In this document: one piece after another, positions 27,231-36,090 of the stretch | Numbering within the stretch: position 1 is the first letter of the stretch | How the letters are laid out: every line of letters starts with the position of its first letter | NCBI RefSeq assembly: GCF_900091515.1 | Contig: NZ_LT607410.1 | Span: forward strand, 186,001 to 250,000 | Reading direction: 5' to 3' | From: Micromonospora purpureochromogenes | Lineage (GTDB): Bacteria; Actinomycetota; Actinomycetes; Mycobacteriales; Micromonosporaceae | Length of the DNA stretch: 64,000 nt | The notes under the pieces: model-generated | Told to the model about the DNA's origin: nothing | What the model saw: only the letters and a program-made list of their open reading frames with translations | Database searches by the model: none | Position numbers and translations under genes: made by a program

Positions 27231-28754
27231 TCAGGCCGTGCGCAGCTCCTCGACCGCGGTGCTGGCCCGCAGGAGGAGCAGGCCGACCGCGACCGTCACC
27301 AGCACCGCGATCAGGGCGCCGGCGCCGACCAGGGCCAACTGCCCCAGCGGTACGCCGGGCGTCACCGTCACCTCGGGCACCCACCCGGTCCGCAGGTACT
27401 GCCCCCGGGTCGCCGGGTCCGCGCAGAGCGACTCGGCGCCGTCGCAGAACTCGGTGGAGTAGCCGCCACCGGTCACCGCGTCACCGGCGACGCCGCGGCT
27501 GAGCAGCAGGCCCACGGTGAGCGCGAGCCCCACCGCCGGCACCGCCGGCGCCAGCGCCTGCCAGGCGATCGACCGGGCGAGCGTACCCCGGGGCACCCCG
27601 GTGGCGACCAGCGCCGCGTACGCCCGCCGCCGGGCGACGATCCCCTCGACCAGGGCGACGATCAGCCCGCCGGCGGCGATCGCCATGGCCACGCCGACCG
27701 CCAGGTCGACGAGGTCCACCGTGCGCAGGTAGAAGCCGTCGCTGCCGCCTCGGTCCTGGCCGGTGAGCCGTTCGATCTCGGCGTGGGCCTCGAACGAGGC
27801 TCGCATCCCGGCCGCGCCGCCACCCACGATCACCGCGGCCAGCAGGGCGGCGAAGGTGCGGCTGCCGGCCCACGGGTCGCTGGTCAACCGCCGGGACGCC
27901 AGCAGCGCGGCCGGTCGCCGGGCGTACCGGTGCAGCAGCCGACCGGAGGTGTACGACAGCCAGCCGGTGCCGACCACCACCCCGGTCAGCGCGGCGAGCC
28001 CGCCGCCGAGCAGCAGCAGCGGCGGTAGCAGCAGCGGGGGTTCCCGGTGGTGGTCCTGATACCAGTCGAGCACCGGGTCCAGGGCGGCGAAGGCGGCGAG
28101 GCCGCCGACGATCAGCAGGCCGGCCCACGGCCCGGGCGCGCGTTCCCGGCGGACCTTGCGCACCACGCCGAACGGGGTGGCGGTGACCCGGCGCAGCAGC
28201 ACCGCGCCGACCAGCGCCGCCGCCAGCGGCAGCCCGAGCACCACCGCCACGATCACTCCGGTGGCCGGGAGCACGTCGGTGGGGAGCGGGAGCCGCCCCC
28301 GCGCGTCCGGCGCGTCGAGCAGCCGCCGGCCGACGAGGAAGACGGCCAGCCCGAGGAGGGTCCCGAGCAGGCTGGCCAGGCCGGTCTCCAGCACCGCGAG
28401 CCGGGTCACCTGGCCGGGGGTGGCGCCGGCCAGGCGCAGGGCGGCGAGCCGCCGGTCCCGGGCGGGCGCGCCGAGCCGGGCGCACTGCCCGGCCAGCGCC
28501 AGCACCGGGACGGTGAGCAGCAGCAGCGCGATCGCGGTGCCGCCGCGCAGGCCGGGTTCGCGGAGCAGGGCGTTGCCGTACTGCTCCGAGATGTTGCGGC
28601 CGTCGCAGCAGGGCGGGGTGGGGATGGCCAGCACGGTGAGCGCGGCCAGGCCGGCGAGGGTGGCCAGGGCGGCGCTGAGCGCGGTCAGCACCACCCGGGC
28701 GGTGTCGGTGCGGTTGCCGGCCAGGGCGAGCCGGAGCAGGACGGCGGGCGTCAC
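27231..28754 (-). CDS. FtsX-type ABC transporter permease
   Basis: 507 residues, with two MacB/FtsX-like blocks of hydrophobic helices (about 15-240 and 300-500) and a Cys-containing outer loop (FCDGAESLC) before the last helices. Its GTG 28754 overlaps the ATPase stop by 4 bp. These systems act as mechanotransmitters or lipid/peptide exporters rather than classical importers; the substrate is unknown. Last gene of the PadR operon. Confidence 0.87.
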   Translation of the reverse strand: MTPAVLLRLALAGNRTDTARVVLTALSAALATLAGLAALTVLAIPTPPCCDGRNISEQYGNALLREPGLRGGTAIALLLLTVPVLALAGQCARLGAPARDRRLAALRLAGATPGQVTRLAVLETGLASLLGTLLGLAVFLVGRRLLDAPDARGRLPLPTDVLPATGVIVAVVLGLPLAAALVGAVLLRRVTATPFGVVRKVRRERAPGPWAGLLIVGGLAAFAALDPVLDWYQDHHREPPLLLPPLLLLGGGLAALTGVVVGTGWLSYTSGRLLHRYARRPAALLASRRLTSDPWAGSRTFAALLAAVIVGGGAAGMRASFEAHAEIERLTGQDRGGSDGFYLRTVDLVDLAVGVAMAIAAGGLIVALVEGIVARRRAYAALVATGVPRGTLARSIAWQALAPAVPAVGLALTVGLLLSRGVAGDAVTGGGYSTEFCDGAESLCADPATRGQYLRTGWVPEVTVTPGVPLGQLALVGAGALIAVLVTVAVGLLLLRASTAVEELRTA

Positions 28755-29452
28755 CGGGCACCACCGGCGAACGGCAGGTCGAGCCCGAGCCCGCTGGCGT
28801 CGACCGCCCCGTCGCGGAGCATCACCTCCCGGTCGGCGTACGCGGCGATCCGAGGCTCGTGGGTGACCAGCACGACGCTGGTGCGGTGCTGCCGGGCGAG
28901 CCGGACCAGCTGGGTGAGCACCTGCTCGCCGCCGAGCGTGTCCAGCGCGCCGGTCGGCTCGTCGGCGAAGAGCACCCGGGGCTCGGTGACCAGGGCCCGG
29001 GCGGTGGCGCACCGCTGCTGCTGCCCGCCGGACAGCTCGCCGGGCCGGACGTCGGCCACCTCGGCCACGCCGAGCCGGTCCAGCCAGCCGAGGGCCGCCA
29101 CCCGCGCTTCTCGCCGCCCCGTGCCGGCGAGAAGCAGCGGGAGGGCGACGTTCTCCGCCGCGGTCAGCTCGGCGACGAGCTGGCCGAACTGGAAGAGCAC
29201 CCCGAACTCGGTGCGCCGCAGCCGGGACCGGTCCGCCTCCGACCAGGTGTCGATCCGCTCGCCGCGCCAGCTGACCTGGCCCGCGTCCGGGCGGAGGATC
29301 CCGGCCAGGCAGTGCAGCAGGGTGGATTTGCCGCAGCCGCTGGGGCCGGTGACGGCGACGATCTCGCCCTCGGCGACGTCGAGGGTGACGCCGCGCAGGG
29401 CGGGTGTCGGCCCGTACGCCTTCACCACGCCGCGAGCCTGGAGTTGCGTCAC
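28751..29452 (-). CDS. ABC transporter ATP-binding protein (LolD/MacB type)
   Basis: 233 residues. Walker A GPSGCGKST, signature LSGGQQQR, Walker B VLFADEPTGALD and His-loop VTHEP are all present. GTG 29452 overlaps the PadR stop (GTGA) and its own stop overlaps the permease start, so regulator, ATPase and permease form one coupled operon. Confidence 0.93.
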   Translation of the reverse strand: MTQLQARGVVKAYGPTPALRGVTLDVAEGEIVAVTGPSGCGKSTLLHCLAGILRPDAGQVSWRGERIDTWSEADRSRLRRTEFGVLFQFGQLVAELTAAENVALPLLLAGTGRREARVAALGWLDRLGVAEVADVRPGELSGGQQQRCATARALVTEPRVLFADEPTGALDTLGGEQVLTQLVRLARQHRTSVVLVTHEPRIAAYADREVMLRDGAVDASGLGLDLPFAGGAR

Positions 29453-29985
29453 GAGTGCACCTCCCGGTGCCAGTCGGCGACCCGGTCCAGGGTGGTCCGC
29501 AGCCACCTCAGGTCGGCGTCGAGGTGGGCGATGGCGTAGTCGGCCGAGACCACGTCGTCGAGGGTGGCCGAGGGCGCCGTCTTGACGGCGGTGAGTTCGC
29601 GCAGCCGGTCGGTGTGCGCCCGCCCCTGCGCGACCAGGTACGACCGGGCGGCGCTGACGTCGGCGACCAGCAGCGCCACCACCACCTTGGCGAAGAGCGC
29701 GCTGGTGACGTACGGCGCGGGGGGCTCGACGGTGCCCAGCCACCGGTCCAGTGCCTCGCGGCCCTGGCCGGTGAGCTGGTAGGCCGTCCGGTCCGGGCCG
29801 GCCTCGCGCTCCTGCCCGGTGGCGACCACCAGACCGTCGCGCGCCAACCGGCCCAGGGTCGCGTAGACCTGCCCGAACGCCAGCGGCTTCGCCCGGGGCA
29901 GCCGGGCGTCGTGGGCACGCTTCAGCTCGTACCCGTGCCGGTTCCCGGCGGCGAGCAGCCCCAGCAGGACGTGCGACGTGGACAC
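29449..29985 (-). CDS. PadR-family transcriptional regulator
   Basis: 178 residues. PadR winged HTH (about 1-75, VLLGLLAAGNRHGYEL, wing DRTAYQLT) and a C-terminal helical Vir-type domain. I choose GTG 29985: the GTG at 30000 would place the start inside a 19-bp palindrome that is better read as operator. The operon design (regulator first, then ABC transporter) and the palindrome at its own promoter imply autoregulation. Confidence 0.87.
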   Translation of the reverse strand: MSTSHVLLGLLAAGNRHGYELKRAHDARLPRAKPLAFGQVYATLGRLARDGLVVATGQEREAGPDRTAYQLTGQGREALDRWLGTVEPPAPYVTSALFAKVVVALLVADVSAARSYLVAQGRAHTDRLRELTAVKTAPSATLDDVVSADYAIAHLDADLRWLRTTLDRVADWHREVHS

Positions 29986-29992
29986 CCGGCCA

Positions 29993-30011
29993 CTATTCAC
30001 TCAGTGAATAG
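29993..30011. promoter_or_regulatory. Perfect 19-bp palindrome, probable PadR operator
   Basis: CTATTCACT-C-AGTGAATAG, with 9-bp arms and a single central base, lies 7 bp upstream of the PadR start codon. It is AT-rich against its surroundings, as a core promoter would be. It is the only element in the 52-bp gap to the next gene. Confidence 0.75.
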
Positions 30012-30037
30012 CTGGTGTCAAGCGTCGTCGATGCGGT

Positions 30038-30604
30038 TCAGCGGCTCCAGGCAGGGTCGCGGCCGGCGCGGCCGAGCAGGCGGTCCAGCTCGGTGCAGTC
30101 CGGGCCGGTCGTCACCTCCGGACCGAAGGCGCCCATCTGGCGGCCCATCGGGCCCATCTCGTCCAGGAACCGGTGACCGGCGGCGGTGACCTCGGGCGCC
30201 GGCTGATACGGCTGACCGGTGGCCCGGGCCAGGTCCCAACCGTGCACGGCCAGGTCGATGACCCCCATCAGGCCGACCGTCTCCTGGGGCAGCCCCATGC
30301 CGGGCGAGGCGCCCTCCTCGGCGGCCGGGTCGGCCCACACCTCGACCAGCCGGGTGGTCTCGTCGGCGAACCGGTCCCGCCACCCCTCGGTCAGGTGGTC
30401 CGTCTTCGCCGACCAGTCCACCTCGCGCCGCCGGGCCAGCGTCTGGAAGTTGACCACCACGTCGTACAGGTGGTTGGCCAGGTCCCGGACGGTGTAGTCC
30501 GGGCACGGCGTGGGCAGGTCCAGCTGATCGTCGGTGATCGCCCGGACCACCGCCACGGTTCGCGGTGCGGCGGCGGCCAGCAGATCGCTAGTCTTCGTTC
30601 CCAT
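30038..30604 (-). CDS. TIGR03086-type DinB-like metal-binding protein
   Basis: 188 residues from ATG 30604. Helical-bundle fold of the mycothiol-dependent maleylpyruvate isomerase/DinB superfamily: PTPCPDYTVRDLANHL in the N-terminal half and DLAVHGWDLARATG in the middle supply the usual metal-binding histidines. Members are mycothiol- or metal-dependent transferases in actinobacteria; the substrate is not deducible. Divergent from the AraC regulator gene (31-bp gap). Confidence 0.85.
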   Translation of the reverse strand: MGTKTSDLLAAAAPRTVAVVRAITDDQLDLPTPCPDYTVRDLANHLYDVVVNFQTLARRREVDWSAKTDHLTEGWRDRFADETTRLVEVWADPAAEEGASPGMGLPQETVGLMGVIDLAVHGWDLARATGQPYQPAPEVTAAGHRFLDEMGPMGRQMGAFGPEVTTGPDCTELDRLLGRAGRDPAWSR

Positions 30605-30635
30605 AGGGCCAGCGTACGAAGGCGGTCTTGAACGA

Positions 30636-31451
30636 ATGCGACAGCCACGCGGGGACAACCGGGGCATCCTCGACCCGGAACGGCTGCGCCGGGAGGTGCG
30701 GTTTCGCCGGCACCTGCCGGCCCCCGCGCTGCGCCCCTGGGTCGAGCACTACTGGCTGATCGACTGGGCGCTGAGCGCGCCGTTCGCGCAGCAGCTGGTG
30801 CCGCACCCGGCGGTCAACGTCGTCTTCCAGCGCGTCGAGGGCGGCCCGGAGACCGCCGAGATCGCCGGCGTCGGGCAGCGGCTCTTCTCGATCACCCTGA
30901 CCGGCACCGGCCGGGTCAGCGGGATCCAGTTCCGCCCCGGCGGCTTCCGGCCGTTCTGGCGACGCCCGGTCGCCGAGTTGACCGGCGAGCGCCGGCCGCT
31001 CGCCGAGGTCCCCGACGCCGCCCGGGCCGCCGCCGGCTCCGGGGCGGACAAGGGCCACTGCGCGGGTACGGACACCGAGCGCCGCCGCGCGCTGGACGCC
31101 TTCCTGACCGCCTGGGCGCCGGAGCCGGACCCGGCGGCCACCGAGGCGATGGCGCTGGCCGAGGCGATCCGCACCGACCGCGGTGTGCTGCGGGTGGACG
31201 ACCTTGCGCGCCGGCACGGCAGCTCCACCCGCCGATTGCAGCGCCTCTTCCTGGACCACGTCGGGGTCGGTCCGAAGTGGGTGATCCGCCGCTACCGGCT
31301 CCAGGAGGCGATCGAGCGGGCCGCCGAGGGGCCACCCGACTGGTCCGCGCTCGCCGCCGACCTCGGCTACAGCGACCAGGCCCATCTGGTCCGCGACTTC
31401 ACCGCCGTCACCGGCGTCTCCCCCACGGCCTACGTCCGCTCCCTGCGCTGA
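30636..31451 (+). CDS. AraC-family transcriptional regulator
   Basis: 271 residues. An N-terminal DUF6597-like cupin-type sensor part (about 20-115, PHPAVNVVF) and a C-terminal double-HTH AraC domain (about 165-270, DDLARRHGSSTRRLQRLF and LGYSDQAHLVRDF). ATG 30636 has no ribosome site, consistent with a leaderless message. Likely target: the divergent DinB-like gene. Confidence 0.87.
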   Translation: MRQPRGDNRGILDPERLRREVRFRRHLPAPALRPWVEHYWLIDWALSAPFAQQLVPHPAVNVVFQRVEGGPETAEIAGVGQRLFSITLTGTGRVSGIQFRPGGFRPFWRRPVAELTGERRPLAEVPDAARAAAGSGADKGHCAGTDTERRRALDAFLTAWAPEPDPAATEAMALAEAIRTDRGVLRVDDLARRHGSSTRRLQRLFLDHVGVGPKWVIRRYRLQEAIERAAEGPPDWSALAADLGYSDQAHLVRDFTAVTGVSPTAYVRSLR

Positions 31452-31767
31452 CCCGACCGCGCCCCCATCCGGCAGCGACTCCTCACCACACCTCACCCAC
31501 CGTCACTGCACCCGCGCCCCCAGAGGCCGACTCCGCATCCTTTGCTCTGCTGCCGCCCACGCAACACAAGCGGAGAGTCACCGTTCCGCGGAGGCCCACT
31601 CCCGGCGGGGATTCCCATGTTCGCTCGTCAGAGCGGTGTTGCGGATGAGGCAGCAGAGCAAAGGATGTGAAGGGGTGGTGGGGAGGATCCAGTCGTGTCG
31701 CTCTGCGTGAGGACGGCCGTAGGTCACTCTTCGTGCCACCCCTGCGTGCCGGGAAAGAGCCGTGCGG
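31452..31767. repeat. 316-bp gap with long composite inverted repeat
   Basis: No credible gene. Outer arms 31536-31554 and 31649-31667 are perfect 19-bp complements; inner arms 31560-31567 and 31636-31643 add 8 bp, separated by 5-nt internal loops, with about 68 nt in the loop. It sits between convergent genes (AraC and receiver-SpoIIE), so a bidirectional terminator is the simplest role, but the extended structured loop is larger than a terminator needs. Confidence 0.75.
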
Positions 31768-33309
31768 TCAGCGGCGGCGGCGGACGGCGACCACGGCGAC
31801 GTCGTCGTGGATCTCCGGCGGGGCCAGCTCGACCAGCAGGCGATGGCAGAACCGGTCGAGGTCGTCGTCCACCCGGGCGGCACACGCGGCCAGCGCGGCC
31901 AGCCCCTCGTCGATGGTGGCGTCCCGACGCTCGATCAGGCCGTCGGTGTAGAGCACCAGCGTCGCGCCGGCCGGCAGGACGAACTCCAGGTCGTCGGGGC
32001 GCTCGGCCCGTACGCCCAGCAGGGGCGCCGACTGCTGGACGAAGTCCACCCGGCCGTCGACGCTCACCAACGCCGGCAGGTGCCCGGCGCTGGCCAGCCG
32101 GATCCGACCGCTGGGCGGGTGCAGCAGCAGGATGCAGAGGGTTGCCAGCTCGTTGCGGAGCAGCGTGCGCATCAGCTCGTTGAGCCGGTCCAGGATCACC
32201 CCCGGCTGGTGCCCCTCCACCGCGTACGCCCGCACGGCGTGCCGCAGCTCGGCCATCACCGTGGCGGCGTGCAGCGAGTGGCCGGCCACGTCACCGATCG
32301 CCACCAGCAGGTGGCCGTCGAGCATCACCAGTTCGTAGAAGTCGCCACCCACCTCGGTCTGCGCGCTGGCCGGCTCGTACCGGACGGCCAGGTCCAGTCC
32401 GGCGACCTCGGGCAGCCGCCGGGGCAGCAGGCTCCGTTGCAGGGTGACGGCGATCCGGTGCTCCTCGTCGAACGACCGCTGCGCCTCCACGGCCGCGGCG
32501 ACCGCCTGGGCGAGCTGCACCAGCACCGGCGTGCGCGCGGTCTGGGTCGCGGACGGCACCACCACGTAGAGCGGAGCGCGATCCTCGCGCAGCCGGGCGG
32601 CGGCCACCGTCACCGTGTCCCCCGCCGGCCAGGGCACCAGGCCCCACTCGGCCGGGTCGTTCACCCGTACGGTGGACCCGGTCGGTACGCCGGTGTCGTC
32701 CACCACCCAGGGCACGATCGTCGGCTTCGCGCCCGGTCCGGTGGCGATCCCGGCCAGGCAGTCGCCGTCGAAGGTCTCGGCGATCACCGCCGCCGGGCTC
32801 TTGAAGATGTCGGCCGCGCCCGCCGCCGCCGCTTCCAGCAGGCGGGCGAAGTTCGGGGCGGCGTGCACCGCGACGGTGGTGTCGGCCAGCCCGGTGAGTC
32901 GCTCGGCGAGCAACTCCGCGCGCTGCCGCGCCTGGTAGTAGCGCAGCACCGCGTGGGCGGTGGCGACCAGTTCCTCCGGCTCGATCGGCTCGGCCAGGTA
33001 GGCGTCCGCGCCCCGGGTCAGCCCCTGCGCCCGGTCCACCACGTCGACCGCGTGCGCGGACACGTGGATCACCGGCATCGCCGGGTGGTCCGCCTTGATC
33101 CGCTCGCAGACGTCGAAGCCGCTCAGGTCGGGCAGCCGCACGTCGAGCACCACCAGGTCGATCGGGTCCGTCGCGACCCGTTCCAGCGCCTCGGTGCCGG
33201 TCTCCGCCTCACGGACCACGAAGCCCGCCCGGGTCAGCCAGCTGACCAGCAGGTAACGCTTGGTGCGACTGTCGTCGACCACCAGCACCGTCGCCTGGTC
33301 GCCGACCAT
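31768..33309 (-). CDS. Receiver domain fused to SpoIIE-type phosphatase
   Basis: 513 residues. Receiver (1-125; VVDDSRTKRY, acceptor Asp in VLDVRLPDLSG), a GAF-like middle (about 140-270), and a PP2C/SpoIIE phosphatase (about 285-513; VGGDFYE, GDVAGHS, YTDGLIERR). RsbU-like in role: a phosphorelay from the kinase encoded 2 bp upstream would tune dephosphorylation of a STAS antagonist. Last gene of the stressosome operon; ATG 33309. Confidence 0.92.
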   Translation of the reverse strand: MVGDQATVLVVDDSRTKRYLLVSWLTRAGFVVREAETGTEALERVATDPIDLVVLDVRLPDLSGFDVCERIKADHPAMPVIHVSAHAVDVVDRAQGLTRGADAYLAEPIEPEELVATAHAVLRYYQARQRAELLAERLTGLADTTVAVHAAPNFARLLEAAAAGAADIFKSPAAVIAETFDGDCLAGIATGPGAKPTIVPWVVDDTGVPTGSTVRVNDPAEWGLVPWPAGDTVTVAAARLREDRAPLYVVVPSATQTARTPVLVQLAQAVAAAVEAQRSFDEEHRIAVTLQRSLLPRRLPEVAGLDLAVRYEPASAQTEVGGDFYELVMLDGHLLVAIGDVAGHSLHAATVMAELRHAVRAYAVEGHQPGVILDRLNELMRTLLRNELATLCILLLHPPSGRIRLASAGHLPALVSVDGRVDFVQQSAPLLGVRAERPDDLEFVLPAGATLVLYTDGLIERRDATIDEGLAALAACAARVDDDLDRFCHRLLVELAPPEIHDDVAVVAVRRRR

Positions 33310-33311
33310 CG

Positions 33312-34664
33312 TCAGGCCCCGCTCGCCGGTAGGACGACGGTGAAGGTGCTGCCCCGGCCGGGCTCGCTGGTCAGCTCCAGCGTCCCACCGAGCAGGGTCA
33401 CCAACCGCCGCGCGTACGGCAGGCCGAGGCCGGTGCCGCCGACCCGGCTGGCCCCCGGCACCTGATAGAACTCCTCGAAGATCCGTTCGTGCAGCTCCGG
33501 GCGGATGCCGACGCCGGTGTCGGAGACCGACAGGCGCCACCGCTCGTCGTCCCGCTGCGCGGTCATCCGCACCTCGCCGCGCTCGGTGAACTTGAGCGCG
33601 TTGTGCAGCAGGTTGCGCAGCACCTGGGAGAGCAGCACCTCGTCCGAGCGGAGCACGGCCGGCGCCGGCGGCTCCTCCACCACCAACTCGACGGCCGACC
33701 GGTTGGTCAGCGCCCGCAGGGTGCCGCGCAGCTGGCCGAAGACCGCCCGCAGGTCGACGTCGGCCCACTCCGGCTCGATCCGCCCGGACTCCGCCTTGGC
33801 CAGATCCAGCAGGGCGTTGACCAGGGAGAGCAGATCGGCCGCCGAGGCCCGGATCAGCTCCACCTGCTCGGACTGCTCGGGGGTGAGCGGGTCGGAGGCG
33901 GCGTCGGTGAGCAGCCGCCCCAACCCGATGATCGCGGTCACCGGGGCGCGCAGCTCGTGGCTGACGTTGGCCAGGAAGCGGCTCTTCGACTCGCTCGCCG
34001 TCCGCAGCTGCGCCGACTTCTCGTCCAGCTCGGCGTAGAGCGCCACCACGCCGCGGTTGGTCTCCTCCAACTCCTCGGAGAGCTGGGTGTAGAGCGCCAT
34101 CACGCCCCGGTTGGTCTCCTCCAGCTCGGCGTTGAGCACCGCCAGCTCGTCGCGCTGGCTGCGGACCTCGTCCAGCGCGGCGATGAGCTGCTCGTTCTGG
34201 GTGGCGAGCTCGTCCAGGGCACTGCCGGGCGCGCTGTGCCCGAGCTCGGCGCGCAGCTCGGCCAGCCGCGCCTCGGTCAGCGCCTGGGCGGCGGCCGGGA
34301 CACGTCGGGACATCCTCACGACCGTATCCCCCTCCTCGCTGATCACCCCCAGTGTGTCCACCAAACGCGCCACCGCGCCCGACTGTGGCTCGTACCGGCC
34401 GCCGGGCAGCGGGCTGGCCGGCGTGAGGTCGACACGCAGCGCGCGGCGGCCGTCCCGGCCGTGCACCACATGGAAGGCGACGTCCGCGCCGCCGACGGTA
34501 CGCAGCAGATCACGGGCGACCTCACTGAGCGCGGTGGCGAGCCGGACCTGGTCCTGGTGCTCCAGACCGACGGCGGCGGCGACCTCCCGGCCGCGTTGGC
34601 GGACGAGGAAGATGTCCTGCTCCACCCGCAGCGCCATCTGCAGCAGCGGCTCGCCCGCGCTCAT
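33312..34664 (-). CDS. Soluble sensor histidine kinase
   Basis: 450 residues. The N-terminal 110 residues look like a degenerate RsbW/HATPase or sensor unit, then a coiled coil with an internal duplication (ELEETNRGVMALYTQL and ELEETNRGVVALYAEL), HisKA (FLANVSHELRAPVTAIIG) and HATPase (NLLHNALKF, GTGLGLPY). No membrane segment. Starts at ATG 34664 in a 4-bp overlap with the phosphatase gene upstream. Likely phosphorylates the receiver-SpoIIE protein. Confidence 0.92.
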   Translation of the reverse strand: MSAGEPLLQMALRVEQDIFLVRQRGREVAAAVGLEHQDQVRLATALSEVARDLLRTVGGADVAFHVVHGRDGRRALRVDLTPASPLPGGRYEPQSGAVARLVDTLGVISEEGDTVVRMSRRVPAAAQALTEARLAELRAELGHSAPGSALDELATQNEQLIAALDEVRSQRDELAVLNAELEETNRGVMALYTQLSEELEETNRGVVALYAELDEKSAQLRTASESKSRFLANVSHELRAPVTAIIGLGRLLTDAASDPLTPEQSEQVELIRASAADLLSLVNALLDLAKAESGRIEPEWADVDLRAVFGQLRGTLRALTNRSAVELVVEEPPAPAVLRSDEVLLSQVLRNLLHNALKFTERGEVRMTAQRDDERWRLSVSDTGVGIRPELHERIFEEFYQVPGASRVGGTGLGLPYARRLVTLLGGTLELTSEPGRGSTFTVVLPASGA

Positions 34665-35677
34665 GACGGTGTCCTCGCCGCCAGGACGCAGGCGTCGTCA
34701 CGGCGGACGCCGGCGTCCCGCAGCAGCGTCGCGGCGAGCACCAGCGGAGATCGCCCGGTCAGCCCGGGGTAGTCGCCGATCCGCCACCGGTCGACCACGC
34801 CGTCGCTGTGCATGACCAGGGTCGCCTCCGGCGGGAAGGCGTAGTCGTACTCCCGGACGGACGGTCGCTGGTGCCCGGCGATGCCGGGCAGCGAGACCAG
34901 GCCCCGCCGCTCGTCGGCGGCCCCGAGGACGACGCCGGTGATGTTGCCCAGCCCGGCGTACCGGAGCACGCCGGCCGACGGGTCCAGCTCGGCCACGGCC
35001 AGGGCCGCGCCCCGGGTGTGCGTCATCGCGCGGTGCAGGTGCTGCACCACGGTGGCGGGTGGCGCGGCCGGCGCGGTACGGAAGGCGGCCAGTGCGGCGT
35101 CGGCGGCCGCGCCCGCCAGCGCCCCGTGCCCGAGGCCGTCGCAGACCAGCACCTGGTACCGGCCCTCGATCACCCGTGCGGCGTGCCCGTCGCCGCTGAC
35201 CTGCTCGCCACTGATCGGCCGGGTCAGCCCGGCCGCCCAGGCGGGGCGCACCGGCGCGGCCTTCGGCCACACCTGCACGGCGAGGACGGTGCCCTTGCCC
35301 GGCCGGGACCAGGCGTCGTACCAGCTCGCCTGGCGGCTGATCGCGCCCAGGCCGATGCCGAGGGTGCCGGTGGTGGAGTGGCCGTCCCGGGAGGAGACGG
35401 TCAGGTCCGCCATGCCGGGGCCGGAGTCGATCGCGATCAGCTCCACGCCGGCCTGGTCGCCGTCGCGGACCGGCCGCAGCAGCAGCAGTCCTTCCTCGGC
35501 GTGCTTGACCAGGTTGCTGGTCAGCTCGGCGGCGACGATGGCGAGTTCGGCGACCCGGTTGGGGTCGAGGCCGAGCTGCTCACCGAGGCGTTCGGCGGCC
35601 CGTCGCACCGAGCTGGCGGCGCTGCTGTTCTCGACCCGGAACCAGCTGCCGGGATCGGGAACAGCGTGGCTGCTCAC
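34661..35677 (-). CDS. RsbT-like ATPase fused to PP2C phosphatase (RsbX-like)
   Basis: 338 residues. N-terminal HATPase (about 15-135; ELTSNLVKHA, GTLGIGLGA) joined to a minimal PP2C domain (about 140-338; VCDGLGHG, MHSDGVVDRW). In Bacillus, RsbX is the feedback phosphatase acting on RsbS and RsbR of the stressosome, and this fusion is placed right after RsbT as expected for such a role. GTG 35677 overlaps the RsbT stop (GTGA). Confidence 0.88.
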   Translation of the reverse strand: MSSHAVPDPGSWFRVENSSAASSVRRAAERLGEQLGLDPNRVAELAIVAAELTSNLVKHAEEGLLLLRPVRDGDQAGVELIAIDSGPGMADLTVSSRDGHSTTGTLGIGLGAISRQASWYDAWSRPGKGTVLAVQVWPKAAPVRPAWAAGLTRPISGEQVSGDGHAARVIEGRYQVLVCDGLGHGALAGAAADAALAAFRTAPAAPPATVVQHLHRAMTHTRGAALAVAELDPSAGVLRYAGLGNITGVVLGAADERRGLVSLPGIAGHQRPSVREYDYAFPPEATLVMHSDGVVDRWRIGDYPGLTGRSPLVLAATLLRDAGVRRDDACVLAARTPS

Positions 35678-36090
35678 CGGGACCACTTGGTGACGGTGAT
35701 CCGGGTGCCCTCGCCGACGACGGTCTGGATGTCGAAGTCGTCGACCAGGCGTCGGGCCCCGCTGAGTCCCAGGCCGAGGCCGCCGCCGGTGGTGTAGCCG
35801 TCGGTCAGCGCGAGGTCGAGGTCGGGGATGCCGGGGCCGGTGTCGGCGAAGACCACCCGTACGCCCCGGCGCCGGCCGTCCTCCACCACCGTCACCTCGG
35901 CACCGCCGCCCCCGCCGTAGATCAGCGTGTTGCGGGCCAGCTCGCTCGCCGCCGTGACGAGCTTCGTCTGGTCGACCAGGGAGAGCTTGGCGGCCACCGC
36001 GACCGTACGCACCAGCTGCCGGACGCGGACGACGTCCTCGTCGCTGCCGATCGCCTGTGCTTTCGGGCCCAGGTCGACGCCCGCGGTCAT
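35674..36090 (-). CDS. rsbT: Serine/threonine kinase RsbT (stressosome switch kinase)
   Basis: 138 residues, a GHKL ATPase with N-box ASELARNTLIYG and DTGPGIPD, GLGLGLSGARRL loops. RsbT phosphorylates RsbS and RsbR in the stressosome and on release activates a SpoIIE phosphatase. ATG 36090 overlaps the rsbS stop (ATGA). Confidence 0.93.
   Translation of the reverse strand: MTAGVDLGPKAQAIGSDEDVVRVRQLVRTVAVAAKLSLVDQTKLVTAASELARNTLIYGGGGGAEVTVVEDGRRRGVRVVFADTGPGIPDLDLALTDGYTTGGGLGLGLSGARRLVDDFDIQTVVGEGTRITVTKWSR

Noticed and set aside
31536-31667. Possible CRISPR or IS end at the long inverted repeat
   Set aside because: Only one repeat pair, no spacer periodicity, no transposase and no flanking target duplication visible.
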